A DNA stretch of 64,000 nucleotides from Bolinopsis microptera (GCF_026151205.1 NC_087075.1:1543911-1607910), one strand, 5' to 3'. Shown: positions 24,901-32,229, counted from the first letter of the stretch. Translations and numbers: made by a program. The notes: generated by a model not told the origin, from the letters alone.

Positions 24901-26572
24901 ATTAGGGCATCACGTGATACTGCAACTACCATATTAGGGCATCACGTGATACTGCAACTACCATATTAGGGCATCACGTGATACATAATAACACCAGTAT
25001 AGGTATGTAATGCCACCACCATCTTATACATCTGAATACTGGTCAACCATATTGTTGTGATGTGTGACCGAGATTAACCAATAAAAACCCAGAATCACTG
25101 TCACGTGTCAAAACAAAATATGGTTCACCTTCCAGCTATCATTTTTTGTTGTCATGATCTACACTGTAACACATAATAACGTTGAAAGTATATTTAGATT
25201 TGACATTCATTTCCTTCCCAGGAATTTGGTATGGAATCCTGGACTATATGGCCTCAATTGCTATCATTACAAATGTAAGTAATTACAAATATTACTTATA
25301 TCATTACCAATATCAGTATTATTAATGTTTGAAGATTTCTGAATATTTATTCGATCGATTATACAAGAAAGCTCAAAGAATTTATAACATCAGAAATGAG
25401 TATATATATATATATCTATAGGTAACTAATTAACTAATTAGGTAAATAATTACTTTACTCACCTCAGGCGTTCGTCATTGCATTTACATCAGATTTCGTT
25501 TCTCAAATCCTGTGGAAATATAACCATGACGACGGACTCGCAACATACGTTAAAGGTCATTTGTCTTCCTTTACGGGTCCTATTTTAAATGATCTAGGGG
25601 AAGAAGTGATAGACACTTGCAAGTAAGTTGTTAAGCCGAACACAATTACCTTATCGGACTATATTCGAACGGAAATTAATTGGACGCTGGCGATAAGTTT
25701 AGCGTTCATTTTAATGTTCGTTCAAATAAAGTCCGATGAGGTAATTAAATTAAATACTGATCATGATTGCATTCGAGTGTTCATTTTAAAGTACGTTCAA
25801 AATTATTTCCGTTCACGCAATGTCCAAAATAACGTCCGATAAAGTAACACAAGTTATTTATTAATAAAAGCAGTTCTTTACTATGTTACAATTTACAGGT
25901 ACTGGGATTACAGACTAGAAAAGGGTGAAACATCTTTGTGGTGGTGGAAACTTAAAGCTGTCCAGTTTATATTCGTTGTAGTGTTCGAGGTAGGAACTTG
26001 AAAATATAATAAACTCAGCTCTCCGTAATAATAATCTTCTTTTGGATTTTGAATGATTAATAAGCGGTACTCTGCAAGTGTGACTATATCCTTAAATTAA
26101 ACCTGCTTGAAGTTAAAACACTGGGACAGTCCCAGTGTTTTAACTAAAACCGTTTAATTTATTAACAACCCTCTAAAATATTTCTAATCCGCTACATTGG
26201 TAATAAAAGTGCACATTTCAGCACTTCGTGTTCACTATAGTGAGGTTGATAGACCTGCTGATACCTGATGTACCTGAGAAGCTGGAGGCTCTTATTCATC
26301 TGGAAGACAGTTTTGCCAGAGAGATGATGAAGGAAGTCATCGAGGTAACCACCTGTTTTACTCTTATTTTCTATCATATTTCTATCATTAAAAGATTAAA
26401 GTAATCTCCTGTTTTTATCATATTTTCATGATTTAAACGCGATTCTGAATGAAATATGCACACTTGTACTGCACTTCACACTTATAAATAATTCCAGATT
26501 GACCTCGAAAAGCTTGAAGACGTCCGAAACCGCGTAAAAGTCAAAAAGAGACAGCGACAGAAATATGACTGA
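3816..26572 (+). CDS. Anoctamin/TMEM16-family membrane protein, 28 exons
   Basis: Exons: 3816-3917, 5404-5424, 7917-8090, 8781-8835, 9024-9175, 9489-9608, 9839-9859, 10130-10212, 10531-10617, 11112-11233, 11412-11467, 12224-12292, 12437-12545, 13251-13341, one of 13627-13750/16508-16607/17735-17849, 20399-20459, 20778-20910, 22248-22335, 22531-22695, 22879-23027, 23479-23677, 24316-24421, 24574-24726, 25222-25274, 25468-25622, 25899-25989, 26222-26344, 26498-26572. All junctions keep phase, giving 978 codons plus TGA, a normal anoctamin length. The family is clear from the cytosolic dimerisation domain (about residues 100-330), KYQPLNRVRIYFG before TM1, FFLEFWKRYQ, CGPGGCLGELAENLAIIFLGKQ-type TM6, EYLEM-IQYGF TM7 and EIRLDAKK TM8. 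All six Ca2+ ligands known from mouse ANO1 have counterparts: N704 and E708, E758 and E761, E790 and D794. The product is therefore predicted to be a Ca2+-gated chloride channel or lipid scramblase. I cannot choose the subtype. Confidence 0.93.
4470..5157. repeat. 9-bp microsatellite in intron 1, about 76 copies
   Basis: Nearly pure repeat of AATAAGAGA, with AATAAGTGA and AATAATAGA variants at the edges. It produces long minus-strand Leu/Phe/Ile/Ser frames that are not genes. Confidence 0.95.
5404..5424 (+). CDS. Anoctamin exon 2, 21-nt microexon (tentative)
   Basis: A 21-nt segment between a pyrimidine-rich acceptor (ATTTTTCAG|) and the donor GCG|gtaagt. It encodes EQEPASA and is phase 0 on both sides, so it could be included or skipped without a frame change. 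The exon end and donor recur at about 5468 after a run of about 22 G, as part of a 20-bp duplication. Confidence 0.45.
5732..5883. mobile_element. hAT-like MITE, 152 bp, with 8-bp target duplication
   Basis: Terminal inverted repeats CAGGGACAAAAG at the left and CTTTTGTCCCTG at the right enclose AT/GC hairpin-rich sequence containing TCGCGATTTTT motifs. The element is flanked by the perfect direct repeat CCTTAACT (5724-5731 and 5884-5891). An 8-bp target-site duplication and CAGGG ends are typical of hAT-superfamily non-autonomous elements. It lies in anoctamin intron 2 and encodes no transposase. Confidence 0.9.
5892..7094. other. Intron 2 remainder, no gene; one small hairpin
   Basis: The only distinct structure is a perfect 15-bp inverted repeat (6457-6471 and 6486-6500, AGTGTTTTCAGTACA) with a 14-bp loop. 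Around 6525-6552 a short GTGGAGATCTCTA unit is repeated. Confidence 0.5.
7095..7208 (+). CDS. Candidate alternative first exon of the anoctamin gene
   Basis: An ATG-led open frame of 38 codons (MSAIGTPQQIVPNDSEYPRV..., ending LFGNES) finishes in phase 0 at the consensus donor TCT|gtaagtat. Phase 0 is what exon 3 requires. An in-frame TAA a few codons upstream means it would have to initiate here, from a separate promoter or a spliced 5' UTR; a good acceptor, CCCATTCTAG, lies near 7016. The last exon bases and the donor are tandemly repeated downstream. No homology was recognised. Confidence 0.4.
7190..7380 (+). repeat. 32-bp array carrying six splice donors
   Basis: The unit TTTGGAAATGAGCCT followed by GTAAGTATATTGAAATG repeats so that consensus donors fall at 7209, 7241, 7273, 7305, 7337 and 7369. 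The first unit is the 3' end of the candidate alternative exon, so the array is an amplified exon-intron junction. The period is 2 modulo 3, and reading past the first donor soon meets a stop. Confidence 0.85.
7917..10617 (+). CDS. Anoctamin exons 3-9: N-terminal cytosolic dimerisation domain
   Basis: Exon 3 (7917-8090) encodes a Ser/Asp-rich linker. Exons 4 and 5 join at a G|AC codon to give DKRIDFVLSYREV, the anoctamin signature that opens the dimerisation domain. Exon 5 continues into a Lys/Glu-rich helix, RRIFEENLERKGL. Exon 6 gives IKRIVYVKVHATKQCLFEYA, matching the family's VKLHAPWEVLCRYAE segment. Exon 7 (9839-9859) is a second 21-nt microexon (NGSKTPR), phase 0 on both sides. Exons 8 and 9 supply Trp- and Lys-rich sequence ending FAQNKAER. 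Splice signals are good throughout. The microexon is the least certain. Confidence 0.85.
8345..8760. repeat. Degenerate TACTACATATTA array in intron 3
   Basis: Irregular 11-12 bp units (TACTACATATTA, ACTGTGGTTATACTAC) run up to 20 bp before the exon 4 acceptor at 8780. Confidence 0.85.
9288..9466. repeat. 12-bp microsatellite in intron 5, 15 copies
   Basis: Tandem TACATGTTACTA, nearly perfect, ending about 22 bp before the exon 6 acceptor. Confidence 0.95.
10185..10375 (+). repeat. 60-bp array duplicating the exon 8 donor
   Basis: The exon 8 end TCTCATCTCTACACAG with its donor gtactaac recurs with donors at 10213, 10273 and 10333, separated by a segment rich in ACTAGATACAGTGTACTAAC. The first copy is the real exon end. 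The period is a multiple of 3, but the intervening segment contains TAG. Confidence 0.85.
10379..10412. mobile_element. Truncated copy of the CAGTGGCGTAAC hAT-like MITE
   Basis: CAGTGGCGTAAC followed by GGCCCCGCTGACCCCG matches the left end of the complete element at 13884. No matching right end was found, so this looks like a fragment in intron 8. Its right border is uncertain. Confidence 0.6.
11003..11088 (+). pseudogene. Remnant copy of exon 15A with flanking intron, in intron 9
   Basis: CTGTGTGACAAATGAAGGGA and neighbouring bases repeat exon 15A (13690-13725), with TGC of the CDKC motif changed to TGA. The copy then jumps to the CATAGTGACGTCACTGTTTC sequence found in the intron after exon 15A. 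It spans both exon and intron, so it is a genomic duplication with an internal deletion rather than a retrocopy. It cannot encode the loop. Confidence 0.75.
11112..13341 (+). CDS. Anoctamin exons 10-14: end of cytosolic domain and TM1
   Basis: Exon 10 (11112-11233) encodes FINHDEPGFFTTGERSYIVS, the equivalent of the family's SRIVYHIL segment. Exon 11 gives GIEYLLQDDVYSAWYPLHD, the conserved GI..LL...Y.AAFPLHD block. Exon 12 ends in NDRQ. Exon 13 holds WYKYQPLNRVRIYFGDTVAM, a diagnostic anoctamin block. Exon 14 (13251-13341) encodes TM1 (about residues 392-412, LLIVPAVVGSIVFAYDIYSI). Junction phases are 2, 1, 0, 0, 1 and 2 in order. These five exons are among the best-supported in the gene. 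Confidence 0.92.
11646..12174. repeat. 18-bp minisatellite in intron 11, about 29 copies
   Basis: Unit AATATTGTTCAACTGCTG with scattered single-base variants. It ends about 50 bp before the exon 12 acceptor at 12223. It is open in several frames on both strands, purely because the period is a multiple of 3. Confidence 0.95.
12551..13152. repeat. 7-bp microsatellite in intron 13, about 86 copies
   Basis: Essentially perfect GAGTGTA repeats, with one 5-bp unit near 12955. The array begins within 10 bp of the exon 13 donor (12546). The minus-strand Tyr/Leu/His/Ser frames are artefacts. Confidence 0.97.
13627..13750 (+). CDS. Anoctamin exon 15A: alternative cysteine-rich extracellular loop
   Basis: Encodes 41 residues after completing the split GT|A codon of exon 14, with cysteines at positions 4, 22, 25, 28 and 37 (CSLCDKC core, then eight residues, then C). 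Known anoctamins have CPLCDKTC, eight residues and C at the same place, in the first extracellular loop. The exon enters in phase 2, leaves in phase 0, and ends at ACT|gtgagt. Two further exons of the same design follow at 16508 and 17735. Each is 1 modulo 3 in length, so exactly one should be spliced in. Confidence 0.85.
13884..14114. mobile_element. hAT-like MITE, 231 bp, with 8-bp target duplication
   Basis: Ends CAGTGGCGTAAC at the left and GTTACGCCACTG at the right are perfect inverted repeats. They are flanked by the direct repeat GCTGAACA (13876-13883 and 14115-14122). Both features are diagnostic of hAT elements. The interior is GC-rich, with two G homopolymers of about 20 bases and repeated GGCGCC. 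There is no coding capacity. It sits in the intron after exon 15A. Confidence 0.93.
14267..15567. repeat. 11-bp microsatellite, about 118 copies
   Basis: Perfect ACTTACAGTTT repeats over 1.3 kb between exons 15A and 15B. Because 11 is not a multiple of 3 and the unit has no stop on the plus strand, very long Leu/Thr/Val/Tyr/Gln frames exist. They are artefacts. Each unit contains a TTACAG acceptor-like hexamer. Confidence 0.97.
15676..15812. repeat. 22-bp repeat of TGACGTCA plus CACGTG-like boxes, 6 copies
   Basis: Unit ATGACGTCACACACCACGTG and near variants. Each unit carries a palindromic TGACGTCA (CRE-like) and usually a CACGT(G/T)TT box. Similar palindromes occur in the exon 15C ladder and at 61875-62098. 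Confidence 0.85.
15813..16371. other. Intronic sequence between exons 15A and 15B, nothing recognised
   Basis: Unremarkable AT-rich sequence. A single dispersed copy of CATACTGCTACGCTAAATAGAG near 15810 repeats sequence found at 15638. Confidence 0.5.
16372..16472. repeat. CCATGGTTA microsatellite
   Basis: About ten 9-bp CATGGTTAC-type units immediately upstream of the exon 15B acceptor (16507). Confidence 0.85.
16508..16607 (+). CDS. Anoctamin exon 15B: alternative cysteine-rich extracellular loop
   Basis: After the acceptor AACTCCAG, the first base G completes the split GT|G codon. The exon then encodes 33 residues (GGVCEEDTSGALMCSACDRC...) with cysteines at 4, 14, 17, 20 and 29, and stops at TAT|gtgagt. 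The core CSACDRC, eight residues, C parallels exon 15A. Length is 100 nt, phase 2 in and 0 out. Splicing it together with 15A or 15C would break the frame. Compared with 15A, the spacer before the core is eight residues shorter, giving a smaller loop. Confidence 0.85.
16995..17734 (+). repeat. Ladder of partial exon 15C copies with TGACGTCA linkers
   Basis: At least eight partial copies of the exon 15C acceptor region, CTCAGCAATATAATAGCGCT then ACCTCAG|TGACGCGGTGTG, precede the functional exon. They are joined by CACTGTGACGTCACTGTGAC linkers. Some copies stop after TGACGCGGTGTG. Three run on through GATGAAAACAGCAGCAATAC. One (about 17520-17618) also includes CCCCAATATGCCCGGCTTGT before breaking off. 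Confidence 0.85.
17735..17849 (+). CDS. Anoctamin exon 15C: alternative cysteine-rich extracellular loop
   Basis: Encodes 38 residues (DAVCDENSSNTEAHSPICPA then CDEEC...C) with cysteines at 4, 18, 21, 25 and 34. The CPACDEEC core, eight residues and C is the closest of the three to vertebrate anoctamins (CPLCDKTC). The acceptor is CTACCTCAG|T. An alternative AG 22 nt upstream leads to a stop, which fixes this start. The donor is ATG|gtgaga. Phase 2 in and 0 out, as in 15A and 15B. Confidence 0.85.
17850..18513. other. Intron upstream of the exon 16 array
   Basis: AT-rich intron with one short duplication (CCTTATGATTTCATGTATTA, two copies near 18320-18365). Nothing else was recognised. Confidence 0.5.
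18514..20398 (+). repeat. 29 tandem extra copies of acceptor plus exon 16, 65-bp period
   Basis: Each unit is GTTACAG followed by 58 nt that read VANAFNNGGSVFFAIFISF in the exon 16 frame. Copy starts run from 18514 to 20334 at exactly 65 bp, and the functional exon at 20399 is the thirtieth. Seven positions vary among copies: GCG/GCA, AAC/AAT in the third codon, TTT/TTC in the fifth, AAC/AAT in the seventh, GGG/GGA, TCA/TCG and TTT/TTC in the thirteenth. Every change is synonymous and at a third codon position, and none falls in GTTACAG. Only the last copy is followed by a strong donor. Confidence 0.95.
20399..20459 (+). CDS. Anoctamin exon 16 (functional copy of a 30-copy array)
   Basis: Encodes VANAFNNGGSVFFAIFISFW plus one base, matching the family's HLFDNPATVFFSVFMALWA at the start of TM2. 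The donor TTTTGGT|gtgagt gives phase 1, and the next exon begins CT|GCG, restoring SAFFLEFWKRY. The 29 upstream copies have TTTTGTTACAG where this copy has TTTTGGTGTGAG. Use of the penultimate acceptor adds 65 nt and shifts frame, and use of earlier acceptors runs into TAA within the third unit. This copy is therefore the only one that gives a normal protein through this donor. Confidence 0.93.
20778..23677 (+). CDS. Anoctamin exons 17-21: TM2 to TM6
   Basis: Exon 17 (20778-20910) encodes AFFLEFWKRYQITLAFLWSK, the most recognisable anoctamin block. Exon 18 starts the loop to TM3. Exon 19 encodes a long hydrophobic TM3 (VIVVIITLISIIIYKIAVYS). Exon 20 encodes FEFFNYYGSCFYIAFVKG. Exon 21 (23479-23677) encodes the DTCGPGGCLGELAENLAIIF block and TM6, with the Ca2+ ligands N704 and E708 in MNNFQELLIP. 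The exon 17-18 linker is shorter than in vertebrate ANO1. Splice phases agree throughout. Confidence 0.92.
20918..22180. repeat. 30-bp G-rich minisatellite in intron 17, about 42 copies
   Basis: Unit GGGGGTTCTACTTCAACAAT then AGTAGGGGGA, beginning within 10 bp of the exon 17 donor at 20911. Frequent GGGGGAGGGGG runs could form G-quadruplexes on the coding strand. The Asn/Ser/Arg/Gly-rich open frames are artefacts of the 30-bp period. Confidence 0.95.
22388..22518. repeat. About 28-bp repeat in intron 18, four copies
   Basis: Unit TAATATTCTGCTTCACACTG then GACTAAAT, ending about 15 bp before the exon 19 acceptor at 22530. Confidence 0.85.
23222..23478 (+). repeat. Array of seven decoy acceptors copied from exon 21
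   Basis: CCTCTCAG|TTTCGCTGGTACT, the exon 21 acceptor with its first exon bases, occurs seven times before the functional copy at 23479. The copies are spaced by TCAGTATTTAACACGTGA or shorter linkers, with alternating long and short units. Some copies carry CTTGT for CTGGT. Only the last copy continues into coding sequence. Confidence 0.9.
23800..24315 (+). repeat. 57-bp array: acceptor plus 5' part of exon 22, eight extra copies
   Basis: Units begin TCGGGTACTGATAAAGAACA at 23860, 23917, 23974, 24031, 24088, 24145, 24202 and 24259, with the functional exon at 24316. A diverged unit lies before the first. The period equals 19 codons, and the frame SGTDKEQISISMTNKTLSQ is continuous from 24202. 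Units ending ACATAG introduce a stop in that frame, so at most two extra units could be translated. Confidence 0.9.
24316..26572 (+). CDS. Anoctamin exons 22-28: TM7 to C-terminus
   Basis: Exon 22 (24316-24421) ends in EYLEM, with Ca2+ ligands E758 and E761. Exon 23 (24574-24726) encodes IQYGFATMFVVAFPVAPLFA and EIRLDAKKY, with E790 and D794. Exon 24 gives GIWYGILDYMASIAIITN and exon 25 gives AFVIAFTSDFVSQILW with the last extracellular loop. Exon 26 (25899-25989) encodes YWDYRLEKG and TM9-10 sequence. Exon 27 encodes LIDLLIPDVPEKLEALIHLE, the conserved DVP segment. Exon 28 gives a basic tail (KVKKRQRQKYD) and TGA at 26570-26572. The cytosolic tail is short. Confidence 0.93.
24738..24990. repeat. 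32-bp repeat in intron 23, about eight copies, bracketed by duplicated donor
   Basis: Unit CCATATTAGGGCATCACGTG then ATACTGCAACTA. The exon 23 end and donor AGTATAG|gtatgtaat occurs just before the array (24720-24735) and again just after it (about 24995-25010), so the array is flanked by two copies of the junction. Confidence 0.88.
25647..25743. mobile_element. Short MITE, TACCTTATCGGAC family
   Basis: A 97-bp element in intron 25 with inverted ends TACCTTATCGGACT and AGTCCGATGAGGTA and internal inverted motifs CGTTCA/TGAACG. A second, degraded piece (ACGTTC...AACGTCCGATAAAG) follows at about 25775-25850. Related ends occur at 32230, 33153 and 40982. Confidence 0.7.
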
Positions 26573-26794
26573 GCGTCATTCCTTACTGGACAGTTACCAT
26601 CCATACCTGCGGAGCTGAAAGAAAGCCAGATCTTTACCCATTTAACAGACTTGACGATGAACTTTGAATTTAATCTTCTTACTGGTTTTAGGATTTGGGT
26701 TCAATATAATCGGGATTATACTTGTGAACTTGTGCTCTTTTTATCAGTAGATATACCCCTTGTGTATATCACCCTCTGGGGTGTATGTGTTGCT
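26573..26794 (+). other. Anoctamin 3' untranslated region, start
   Basis: Sequence after the stop codon, before the 28-bp satellite. No AATAAA occurs here. The first clear AATAAA downstream is near 29163, so the transcript may run through the satellite. Confidence 0.4.
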
Positions 26795-28778
26795 TCTGAC
26801 TTATCAGTAGTGTTACACTGACTAGTGACTATCAGCAGTGTTACACTGACTAGTGACTATCAGCAGTGTTACACTGACTAGTGACTATCAGCAGTGTTAC
26901 ACTGACTAGTGACTATCAGTAGTGTTACACTGACTAGTGACTATCAGCAGTGTTACACTGACTAGTGACTATCAGCAGTGTTACACTGACTAGTGACTAT
27001 CAGCAGTGTTACACTGACTAGTGTTACACTGACTAGTGACTATCAGCAGTGTTACACTGACTAGTGACTATCAGCAGTGTTACACTGACTAGTGACTATC
27101 AGTAGTGTTACACTGACTAGTGACTATCAGCAGTGTTACACTGACTAGTGACTATCAGCAGTGTTACACTGACTAGTGACTATCAGCAGTGTTACACTGA
27201 CTAGTGACTATCAGCAGTGTTACACTGACTAGTGACTATCAGCAGTGTTACACTGACTAGTGACTATCAGTAGTGTTACACTGACTAGTGACTATCAGCA
27301 GTGTTACACTGACTAGTGACTATCAGCAGTGTTACACTGACTAGTGACTATCAGTAGTGTTACACTGACTAGTGACTATCAGTAGTGTTACACTGACTAG
27401 TGACTATCAGCAGTGTTACACTGACTAGTGACTATCAGCAGTGTTACACTGACTAGTGACTATCAGCAGTGTTACACTGACTAGTGACTATCAGCAGTGT
27501 TACACTGACTAGTGACTATCAGCAGTGTTACACTGACTAGTGACTATCAGCAGTGTTACACTGACTAGTGACTATCAGCAGTGTTACACTGACTAGTGAC
27601 TATCAGCAGTGTTACACTGACTAGTGACTATCAGCAGTGTTACACTGACTAGTGACTATCAGCAGTGTTACACTGACTAGTGACTATCAGCAGTGTTACA
27701 CTGACTAGTGACTATCAGTAGTGTTACACTGACTAGTGACTATCAGCAGTGTTACACTGACTAGTGACTATCAGCAGTGTTACACTGACTAGTGACTATC
27801 AGCAGTGTTACACTGACTAGTGACTATCAGCAGTGTTACACTGACTAGTGACTATCAGCAGTGTTACACTGACTAGTGACTATCAGCAGTGTTACACTGA
27901 CTAGTGACTATCAGCAGTGTTACACTGACTAGTGACTATCAGCAGTGTTACACTGACTAGTGACTATCAGCAGTGTTACACTGACTAGTGACTATCAGCA
28001 GTGTTACACTGACTAGTGACTATCAGCAGTGTTACACTGACTAGTGACTATCAGCAGTGTTACACTGACTAGTGACTATCAGCAGTGTTACACTGACTAG
28101 TGACTATCAGCAGTGTTACACTGACTAGTGACTATCAGTAGTGTTACACTGACTAGTGACTATCAGCAGTGTTACACTGACTAGTGACTATCAGCAGTGT
28201 TACACTGACTAGTGACTATCAGCAGTGTTACACTGACTAGTGACTATCAGCAGTGTTACACTGACTAGTGACTATCAGCAGTGTTACACTGACTAGTGAC
28301 TATCAGCAGTGTTACACTGACTAGTGACTATCAGCAGTGTTACACTGACTAGTGACTATCAGCAGTGTTACACTGACTAGTGACTATCAGCAGTGTTACA
28401 CTGACTAGTGACTATCAGCAGTGTTACACTGACTAGTGACTATCAGCAGTGTTACACTGACTAGTGACTATCAGCAGTGTTACACTGACTAGTGACTATC
28501 AGCAGTGTTACACTGACTAGTGACTATCAGCAGTGTTACACTGACTAGTGACTATCAGCAGTGTTACACTGACTAGTGACTATCAGTAGTGTTACACTGA
28601 CTAGTGACTATCAGCAGTGTTACACTGACTAGTGACTATCAGCAGTGTTACACTGACTAGTGACTATCAGTAGTGTTACACTGACTAGTGACTATCAGTA
28701 GTGTTACACTGACTAGTGACTATCAGCAGTGTTACACTGACTAGTGACTATCAGCAGTGTTACACTGACTAGTGACTT
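26795..28778. repeat. 28-bp satellite, about 70 copies
   Basis: Unit GTGACTATCAGCAGTGTTAC then ACTGACTA, very homogeneous, with GCAG/GTAG the only common variant and one 16-bp-shortened unit near 27017. It lies directly downstream of the anoctamin stop codon. Confidence 0.97.
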
Positions 28779-29575
28779 ATCTGTAGGATCAGCATTATCT
28801 TTAATCTTTAGGTGTATGCATGGTTTCCAATGAACATTGAGTAGGTGACGACACAGAATTCTTATCGTGAGGTTTAAAATGAGTATTCGTGTTTGAGGCA
28901 CCATTTTCAGCCATGTTTTTGTTTTTAACAAACAAAATTAAGTGGTTGAATAATGAATATGTGGGACATCGTAATGATTTCATGGAACTTTGGATTGAAG
29001 AAATTGACATTAAGAATAGAAAAACTTGAAGGTTATTTTTAAAATGCATGTTATCATGAAGTAGTAAGAATGTTGAGCAAGTTGACCTTGTATTACAGAT
29101 ATTAAAATCAGTTCCAAATCAGGTTATAAAAAGGTGCGGTGCACTTTCCGCTGGATAATTAAAATAAAAGGACTAATTTTTCGGTTTCAAAAATATAAAT
29201 TGATTGAGATAAAACATTTTTACATGTAACTTGAAGTTGCTGTCAAAAATTGTTTTACCGTTTTGTAGGATTCAGTTTTAGCATGTACATGAGCTTATGT
29301 AAATTTCAAGTTGTTTTTATCTCAAAGAAGTCTTCAGTGATCTTTATAAATTATTTTTTGTATCGTCAAGATGAGGTGATGAATCCAGCTTTACAAATAT
29401 GGTTCTAAAATTGTGAAGTTGCAAAATCGGTAACCAAAAGCGGAACTAATTTCGATATATATCTCGTACCACATTTCCATGCGAGAGAGTGACATTAAAC
29501 TCAAAAAATAAAATATAACACAAAAATCCTTTTAAAAGTTGTACTCTTACATTTTTAACGAGGTGAGAATTATCG
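28779..29575. other. Downstream flank, candidate polyadenylation signals
   Basis: AT-rich sequence. AATAAA at about 29163 and AAATAAAATATAAC at about 29505 could end the anoctamin transcript. No gene was recognised. Confidence 0.4.
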
Positions 29576-29585
29576 CCCACCACCG

Positions 29586-29681
29586 CGATCGTCTACTGAT
29601 ATTACCTGGGGACCCCATATTATTACTGATAGCGATCGTCTACTGATATCACCTGGGGACCCCATATTATTACTGATAGCG
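29586..29681. repeat. 49-bp tandem duplication
   Basis: Two copies of CGATCGTCTACTGATAT(T/C)A followed by CCTGGGGACCCCATATTATT, differing at one base. Confidence 0.85.
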
Positions 29682-29737
29682 TTTTAAATCTCGGGCTCCT
29701 TTCAAGTCCCTCAGTTCCTTGGTCCACAAATGGGCGA

Positions 29738-31852
29738 AAATTATAATCCGAGTGTAACTCCTTGAGCCAGGCTAGTTTGCCGGATAATCCGAGTGTAACT
29801 CCTTGAGCCAGGCTATTTTGCCGGATAATCCGACTGTAACTCCTTGAGTCAGGCTAGTTTGCCGGATAATCCGAGTGTAACTCCTTGAGCCAGGCTAATT
29901 TGCCGAATAATCCGAGTGTAACTCCTTGAGCCAGGCTAGTTTGTCAGATAATCCGAGTGTAACTCCTTGAGTCAGGCTAGTTTGCCGAATAATCCGAGTG
30001 TAACTCTTTGAGCCAGGCTAGTTTGCCAAATAATCCGAGTGTAACTCCTTGAGCCAGGCTATTTTGTCGGATAATCCGAGTGTAACTCCTTGAGTCAGGC
30101 TAGTTTGCCGGATAATCCGAGTGTAACTCCTTGAGCCAGGCTAATTTGCCGGATAATCCGAGTGTAACTCCTTGAGCCAGGCTAGTTTGCCGGATAATCC
30201 GAGTGTAACTCCAATTGAGCCAGGCTAATTTGCCGGATAATCCGAGTGTAACTCCTTGAGCCAGGCTAGTTTGTCGGAGACTCGGATAATCCAAGTTTAA
30301 CTCCTTGAGTCAGGCTAGTTTGCCGGATAATCCAAGTGTAACTCCTTGAGCCAGGCTAATTTGCCGGATAATCCGAGTGTAACTCCTTGAGCCAGGCTAG
30401 TTTGCCGGATAATCCGAGTGTAACTCTTTGAGCCAGGCTAGTTTGCCGGATAATCCGAGTGTAACTCCTTGAGCCAGGCTAGTTTGCCGGATAATCCGAG
30501 TGTAACTCCTTGAGCCAGGCTAGTTTGCCGGATAATCCGAGTGTAACTCTTTGAGCCAGGCTAGTTTGCCGGATAATCCGAGTGTAACTCCTTGAGCCAG
30601 GCTAGTTTGCCGGATAATCCGAGTGTAACTCTTTGAGCCAGGCTAGTTTGCCGGATAATCCGACTGTAACTCCTTGAGCCAGGCTAGTTTGTCGGATAAT
30701 CCGAGTGTAACTCCTTGAGTCAGGCTAGTTTGCCGGATAATCCGAGTGTAACTCCTTGAGCCAGGCTAATTTGCCGGATAATCCGAGTGTAACTCCTTGA
30801 GCCAGGCTAGTTTGCCGGATAATCCGAGTGTAACTCCTTGAGCCAGGCTAGTTTGCCGGATAATCCGAGTGTAACTCCTTGAGCCAGGCTAGTTTGCCGA
30901 ATAATCCGAGTGTAACTCCTTGAGCCAGGCTAGTTTGCCGAATAATTTGAGTGTAACTCCTTGAGCCAGGCTAGTTTGCCGAATAATCCGAGTGTAACTC
31001 CTTGAGCCAGGCTAGTTTGCCGGATAATCCGAGTGTAACTCCTTGAGCCAGGCTAGTTTGTCAGATAATGCGAGTGTAAATCCTTGAGTCAGGCTAGTTT
31101 GCCGAATAATCCGAGTGTAACTCTTTGAGCCAGGCTAGTTTGCCAAATAATCCGAGTGTAACTCCTTGAGCCAGGATATTTTGCCGGATAATCCGACTGT
31201 AACTCCTTGAGTCAGGCTAGTTTGCCGGATAATCCGAGTGTAACTCTTTGAGCCAGGCTAGTTTGCCGGATAATCCGAGTGTAACTCCTTGAGCCAGGCT
31301 AGTTTGCCGGATAATCCGAGTGTAACTCTTGAGCCAGGCTAGTTTGCCGGATAATCCGAGTGTAACTCCTTGAGCCAGGCTAGTTTGCCGGATAATCCGA
31401 GTGTAACTCTTTGAGCCAGGCTAGTTTGCCGGATAATCCGACTGTAACTCCTTGAGCCAGGCTAGTTTGTCGGATAATCCGAGTGTAACTCCTTGAGCCA
31501 GGCTAGTTTGCCGGATAATCCGAGTGTAACTCCTTGAGCCAGGCTAGTTTGCCGAATAATCCGAGTGTAACTCCTTGAGCCAGGCTAGTTTGCCGGATAA
31601 TCCGAGTGTAACTCCTTGAGCCAGGCTAGTTTGTCGGATAATCCGAGTGTAACTCCTTGAGCCAGGCTAGTTTGCCAGATAATTGGGGTGTAACTCCTTG
31701 AGCCAGGCTAGTTTGCCGAATAATCCGAGGGTAACTTCTTGAGCCAGGCTAGTTTGCCGGATAATCCGAGTGTAACTGATCCTTGAGCCAGGCTAGTTTG
31801 CCGGATAATCCGAGTGTAACTCCTTGAGCCAGGCTAGTTTGCCGGATTTTAA
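29738..31852. repeat. 41-bp satellite, about 51 copies
   Basis: Unit CGGATAATCCGAGTGTAACT then CCTTGAGCCAGGCTAGTTTGC. Variants (GAGTCAGG, TTTGTCGG, CCGACTG, CTCTTTGAG) recur in a pattern that indicates higher-order duplication of multi-unit blocks. Similar TTTTAAATC-GGG-TCCT sequence flanks the array at both ends (about 29683 and 31848). Confidence 0.96.
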
Positions 31853-32229
31853 ATCGGGTCTCCTAATTCTCACATCTTCCGCTCTCTGTTTCCCAACGAT
31901 AAACCAGACAATCGCGTTTATTCCTTCAAAACGTCAGTTTTAACTATGACAGAAATCCTAACAGTCAGATACAAGATTTGGGGTAACCAACTATACTTTC
32001 TTCTCTCAGAGTCAGTCCCAGCGGACAAGGAGGGCTGGACAATCGAGACGGGTGTGCTGAGTGCTCGAGGACGTATTTCCCGCTATTTGCAATAACAACT
32101 GCATTAGATTATCGATGATGCTGGGAGTAAACCAGTTGTAAAGAGGGGCACTAAACCAAGTCAACGAAACGCAAGTTTTTAAAGCTATTAATAGAGAGTG
32201 ACTAAAAGTAAAGGATATAAATAGTTATA
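31853..32229. other. Intergenic, no feature recognised
   Basis: No long open frame, repeat or RNA gene could be supported here. Confidence 0.5.

Noticed and set aside
24725-31850. Possible CRISPR-like arrays (32-, 28- and 41-bp repeats)
   Set aside because: The units are contiguous without unique spacers, lie in a spliced eukaryotic locus, and have no cas genes nearby.
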